Shown here in pieces: positions 55,261 to 64,000 of a stretch of DNA of 64,000 nucleotides. The notes under the pieces were generated by a model. It worked only from the letters and a program-made list of their open reading frames with translations. It was not told the DNA's origin and made no database searches. The DNA is taken from assembly GCF_000524195.1 (NCBI RefSeq), contig NW_020170397.1, positions 627,305-691,304 of the forward strand, read 5' to 3'. The DNA comes from Echinococcus granulosus (taxonomy: Eukaryota > Platyhelminthes > Cestoda > Cyclophyllidea > Taeniidae). Made by a program: the position numbers and the translations under genes. Numbering within the stretch: position 1 is the first letter of the stretch; every line of letters begins with the position of its first letter.

Positions 55261-56627
55261 ATGAGAAGGGTAGCAATTGATGGGTCGCTTTTGGAAGGTG
55301 TAGGTAACAGTAGACGTTTATTTTTAGGGTGGCCAAATTCTCAGGAATGCGGCTGCCTTATCTGCAGTGTGTCAGCGCCCTATAGAGATTACTAAAATCC
55401 GCGCAGGGCGATTAAGTCCCGGTTTGCGGTACTTATTTTTAAGCACTAATAATTTCTAGTAATCAGCATATGCTTGGCTTGCAGTTGGCCGCAAAAATTT
55501 GCAACGGAAGGCTTGAAGGATGCTTCGCCAATTCAATGAATGTGTCCTTTGATCCGCAAAGTGTCGAAGGTGGAGAATATGAGTGTGATGTCAAGACTGC
55601 GGGGTATTAGCTCCTCACCTTCTATTTCTTGCAGTTCTGTAGCACTGGTTATGCAAGTGTGTATCCCAATACTTGCCTTCGCTAAGACAAAAAGTGTTGT
55701 TTCTCTGTGCGGTGGTACCAATGCGGACTTCGCCCCACCGATTGACTATATGATAGATGTCACCGCATTTTACTATCGAAAATTCGGGATAAGTTTTCGC
55801 ACAGAAATTCGTGAACGGTAATTCTTAGTAATTTGTTGCATTCTACTAGTGGCTACTATCCACGCGGAGGTGGTTTAGTTCACGTTAGTGTCGATCCAAT
55901 CAGTGATAAACTCTCTCCGGTCACTCTCACGGATATGGGTCAGGTCGTGAAAATAACTGGCTCAGCTTTTGTGGCTGGGAAAGTGCCAACAAAGGTAAGG
56001 ACTTTTGAATGCGTCACTTGTAGCAGGTTGCGGATATAATGGGTTCGGCTGGCCACGAAATCTTGAACATTCATTTCCCAGGCGTTCCTATTGATATCAA
56101 AACTTTTCGTGCTCCGGATAATTCTTGTCATGGAAGCGCTTCGGCATTTATGTGAGTTTTTGCGATAAAACGAAACCCACTAAATCATTCAAATTCGTGA
56201 CAGGTTCCTTGTTGAAACTTCCACTGGGTGTCGCTTAGCAGTGTCGCGACTGGGCAGTAGCCGCGGCCCTTCCGCCCATGATTTAGTCGCAGATGCGATT
56301 AATTTGGAGTTGATACCATGCATCGATTCCGGTGCCTGTTGTGATAACTTCATGCAGGATCAGTTGATTCTACCCATGGCGTTAGCTCACGGAACGTCAG
56401 TGATTCGCACTACCCCTCTCACGCTGCACACGCAGTCAGCAATATATGTTGCGGAGCAACTCCTGCCTTCCGTAAGTTTATTTCCCCTAATGTTTTCAAA
56501 CGCCTATTTAGTAAGTGGCAAAATAGGCGTTTATTGCCGCTTTTAGGTTAAGTTCAACGTTGAAACACTACCGGACCAAAAATCGGTCTTGCTGTCGTGC
56601 ACGGGAGTTGGAGCTGAACCACAATAG
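55261..56627 (+). CDS. RTCA: RNA 3'-terminal phosphate cyclase
   Basis: RTCA converts RNA 3'-phosphates to 2',3'-cyclic phosphates using ATP. Eight exons: 55261-55299, 55328-55428, 55460-55603, 55635-55817, 55850-55994, 56027-56151, 56204-56471, 56547-56627. They total 1086 nt, 361 aa (human 366). Introns are 28, 31, 31, 32, 32, 52 and 75 bp, all GT-AG with matching phases. Seen: MRRVAIDGSLLEGGGQILRN, ITKIRAGRLSPGLRNQHMLGL, DVKTAGSVALVMQVCIP, GGTNADFAPPIDY, GYYPRGGG, FVAGKVPTKVA, LVETSTGCRLAVS, and TLHTQSAIYVAEQ with the catalytic His. The family RCL1 paralogue lacks this His, so RTCA is preferred. The region between the VAD and FLVETST motifs is shorter than in human. Confidence 0.97.
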
Positions 56628-57900
56628 TGCAGTGTGATATTGGAAATATAAGTATTTCTTGGTATTCTAACGCAGAACAATGGTTTACCTGTTAAGTGTC
56701 CTTTAGCCTATTTTTTCTGGTCTTTTGTGTTCAAGTTGCTTTACGAAACACCACAATACCATTTTTGTGGGAAATGAACATTCACTTAGGGGAAATGAAT
56801 GGATGGTTGTTGATGCAAGAACATCCGGGCAAGAGTAGAGTCCAACGAAGTGCTTGCCTCCGACTCCGCACCAAACAGATTCATCGATTTGAAATGTCAG
56901 TTATGTCTAAGACTAATCGGTACAGAAGACCTGGGATTCTACTGGCATGGTTGAAAGGCCATGCCTCAGAGCGCAAGCAGACTGCGAAAAATCAAACGTC
57001 TCGTAGTTCAAGCCAGTTTAAAAAGACACCACATGGTCCCTGTCTTCTTTTGAGCGTTATCCTCGGCGCTCCTCTTGGTCAAGCTGTCGCGTCGGCCGTC
57101 ACAGCACAGTCGGTGATTTAAGAGGGGCGTAAAACACCCGCGAACCAGCAGCGCCAGCTATTCACTGTGCTTACGTGTGAGAAGACATTTCGTCCCAACG
57201 TCGCCGCTGGATCCGAGCAATAGCATTGTACTCGGAGTTTCGTCTTATTTGTAAGCAGTACAGTGAAGAGGGTTTACACTGGCTCCATATTGCTGAGGGC
57301 TGAATGACGCACTACAATGAGGACAGCTGTAGGCTAATCGCTAGCCTTCAGGAAATTTCCCTGAAATCAGAGTAATTGGATAAAGCAGGGTGCGGCACAC
57401 CTTTGGAAAAGGTGAGACGATCTACAGGCCATTCGGGCGAATAATCTTACTTGACAAATTATCATCGACGCATATACAACGGGACTGATAGGTTACGAAG
57501 TCAACGGCATTTCAATTCAGACAATGTCCAACCAAGAAGTTGGTCTCATCTGCTCAAAAAATCCTAGATGACACTTGAGTATGCACCACAAGTGGCACAC
57601 ACATATTTACATGTGAAATAAGTAAAATTTTCTCTAAAATATTACATAAAAAGGACAGATTAGTGGCTATAACTGGTCTTCCAGTACAATGGAGGCGGCA
57701 TTAGAACCAAGTCTTCTTTTCTGCAAACGGTAGGGGCTACCCATTTGGAATGACGTTTATGCCGGTGGAGACTCAAGCACCTCATCTTAGAACCTGGATA
57801 GAGGAGAGCTTTGACGTCAAAGATGCAAGAATAGGGTAGGAACTGATTCGGTTGATCAACTACGGCTATGATCAAATTTATGAATTTGGTCCAGAAAGTG
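56628..57900. other. Spacer after RTCA
   Basis: 1.3 kb with repeat copy 9 (56900-57250). A 141-codon plus-strand frame at 56696-57121 overlaps the repeat and looks fortuitous. No clear AATAAA close to the RTCA stop. Confidence 0.4.
56900..57250 (+). repeat. Interspersed repeat copy 9, modules A (partial) and B
   Basis: Module A core CTACTGGCATGGTTGAAAGG with CCATGCCTCAGAGCGCAAGC. Then module B with CTTCTTTTGAGCGTTATCCT and TCGGTGATTTAAGAGG. The module B start differs from copy 1 at few positions. Confidence 0.65.
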
Positions 57901-57914
57901 GAGAAAATGCCTAG

Positions 57915-58141
57915 GCCGAATATGTGACGATTCTCCGTGGTGAATGTTTTGGAATTTTATTGTTGATAGTTGAAAGTAAATTCGGCGTTGCAAAAAGACA
58001 GGATGATAGTCCTCCTGATTTCAGAAAAGGCGCAATCAGGTTGCATTTTGACGACAATCAGGATGTTGCAGACCATTTATTTGAGGGAGCGGGGGGTCAT
58101 AGGGATGCAGAGGGAAATAAGAATCACAACAATGGCCATAA
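57915..58141 (+). other. Weak candidate exon, Asp then His/Asn-rich
   Basis: An open plus-strand stretch reads DSPPDFRKGAIRLHFDDNQD, then DHLFEGAGGHRD, then a His/Asn-rich run (NKNHNNGHNRHNDMNEND). A possible 30 bp GT-AG intron lies at 57939-57968, in phase. There is no ATG in frame at the start and no family is recognised. It might be part of a secreted or calcium-binding-like protein, but this is only an impression. Confidence 0.2.
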
Positions 58142-58279
58142 CCGACATAATGATATGAACGAAAATGATAAACTTCGAAGCCCCATTCTGTTAATGACTG
58201 TCGTGAGAGGGCAAATCGGGGTTCATTCGTTTAGTCACACGGATTTTAGTGTAAACGTTCGCACTCACCGTCCCTTCTA

Positions 58280-58925
58280 GCATCACCAATGCCACCATAC
58301 TAGTGTTGAGACCCTTCCCTAAAATCTTAACAAGCCAGTGGTGATAAAGAACTAAACTAAACTAAAGGCCGCCGGTACGGTCAAAAACCCTTGGTTAGAG
58401 AGGAAGTGCGACCGATTGGAGAAAGTAACAAGCTGCCACATAGCATTAGCCATTGTGAAGATACGCAAATGGAATTTCCCTCGCAAAACGTTTGTTATCT
58501 TTAGATGGATTGCCGCAGTCGATATGGCAACAATAGTGGGTAAAGTAAAAGAATGAGGAGAATTTTGGACTCAAATGGCATTTGTTATGTTTCATTGGTA
58601 AGCTTAACTAGGGAAATTTATAAGCTACAACTGGAATTTTACGACTATAAAAGTAAACTCAATACCATAAATTGATTTACCAAAACACGACGTTACTTGT
58701 GAACACCTAAGCATATGATACATGTTGCAACTTATATTTGATAAAATAATGGGGAATGAAAACATAAAACCTAAAGCATGGTAATAGAAGTGCTGCCATT
58801 ACTATCACCATAAATAAAATTGAGGTGACTATACACTGAATTTCCACTGAGAAAAACGCCTTTAAACTTTAGCTCGTAGCAGATTTTCATAGTTGTTTGT
58901 TTGAAGAGCCGCCCAGTTCAGTACG
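58280..58925. other. Spacer before AFG3L2
   Basis: 650 bp, AT-rich, upstream of AFG3L2 and likely including its promoter. Nothing else recognised. Confidence 0.4.
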
Positions 58926-63756
<4,831 letters not shown>

Positions 63757-64000
63757 GTCCGAACTTTTGCTACCATGTCTTAAAAGAGCCTTTCGACATC
63801 CTAATTCATTCATGAATAACCTTGTGTCAGTTCTTACTACCTCTTTGTACTCGGAACTTTTTCAAAATTACTTAGGTGAAATCATTTGTTCAACTACCGT
63901 CTAAAACACCTTGTGTATGCATTATTTTGGTTCAAACCGTCATTTTCTTCTGGTCTTTCGCCACTGATAATTTTAAACAGGCATTTTTACTTGTTAGCTT
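63757..64000 (+). other. AFG3L2 intron, truncated at window end
   Basis: Begins with a gtccga donor after an in-phase CAG. Reading through gives a stop within eight codons, well before the conserved C-terminus, so intron is the better explanation. Confidence 0.55.

Noticed and set aside
56696..57121. 141-codon open frame after RTCA
   Set aside because: It overlaps interspersed repeat copy 9 and does not resemble a protein family.

Overview
The window is animal nuclear DNA: multi-exon genes with GT-AG introns, AATAAA signals and long AT-rich spacers. Many introns are extremely short (about 28-53 bp) and sit next to kilobase-sized ones. With the protein divergence and signs of 5' splice acceptors placed right at start codons, this suggests a parasitic flatworm (Neodermata, perhaps a tapeworm). 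That placement is inference, because no rRNA or mitochondrial marker is present. Exon structures below were assembled by eye. They were checked by reading phase, by total length divisible by three, and by agreement with the animal families.

Layout. 2.2-3.2 kb (-): 5' end of a receptor tyrosine kinase-like gene (signal peptide plus receptor L domain), head-to-head with IFT172 (3.8-13.0 kb, +, 13 exons, 1819 aa). 13.1-15.0 kb: spacer with interspersed repeats. 15.1-16.4 kb (+): PITHD1 followed 41 bp later by a Gemin8-like gene, a possible polycistronic pair. 17.5-18.8 kb (-): V-ATPase subunit d. 18.9-24.1 kb: spacer with repeats. 24.2-30.2 kb (+): beta-tubulin in three exons. 30.2-37.6 kb: mostly unexplained DNA with one repeat and two weak gene candidates. 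37.6-39.2 kb (-): UBE2V (UEV/MMS2). 40.1-40.7 kb (+): MBLAC1, tail-to-tail with TTLL1 (40.8-42.0 kb, -). 43.4-46.8 kb (-): sterol O-acyltransferase. 48.7-49.1 kb (-): an unrecognised two-exon gene near a CpG-rich patch. 52.3-54.4 kb (-): ARPC1, divergent from RTCA (55.3-56.6 kb, +, 8 exons). 58.9-63.8 kb (+): AFG3L2-like mitochondrial m-AAA protease, which continues past the window end.

Most genes are housekeeping and do not form a pathway cluster. IFT172, beta-tubulin and the tubulin polyglutamylase subunit TTLL1 all serve cilia or microtubules, but they are separated by unrelated genes. The main points of interest are: the PITHD1/Gemin8-like junction (stop codon inside AATAAA, splice acceptor 38 nt later); an exact 49-residue triplicate repeat in the acyltransferase N-terminus; Gln198 and Ile165 in beta-tubulin; a probable GC-AG intron in MBLAC1; an interspersed repeat family of at least nine copies; and a plausible uncharacterised protein at 48.7-49.1 kb. 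I saw no CRISPR array, rRNA gene, intact tRNA, or coding transposon.
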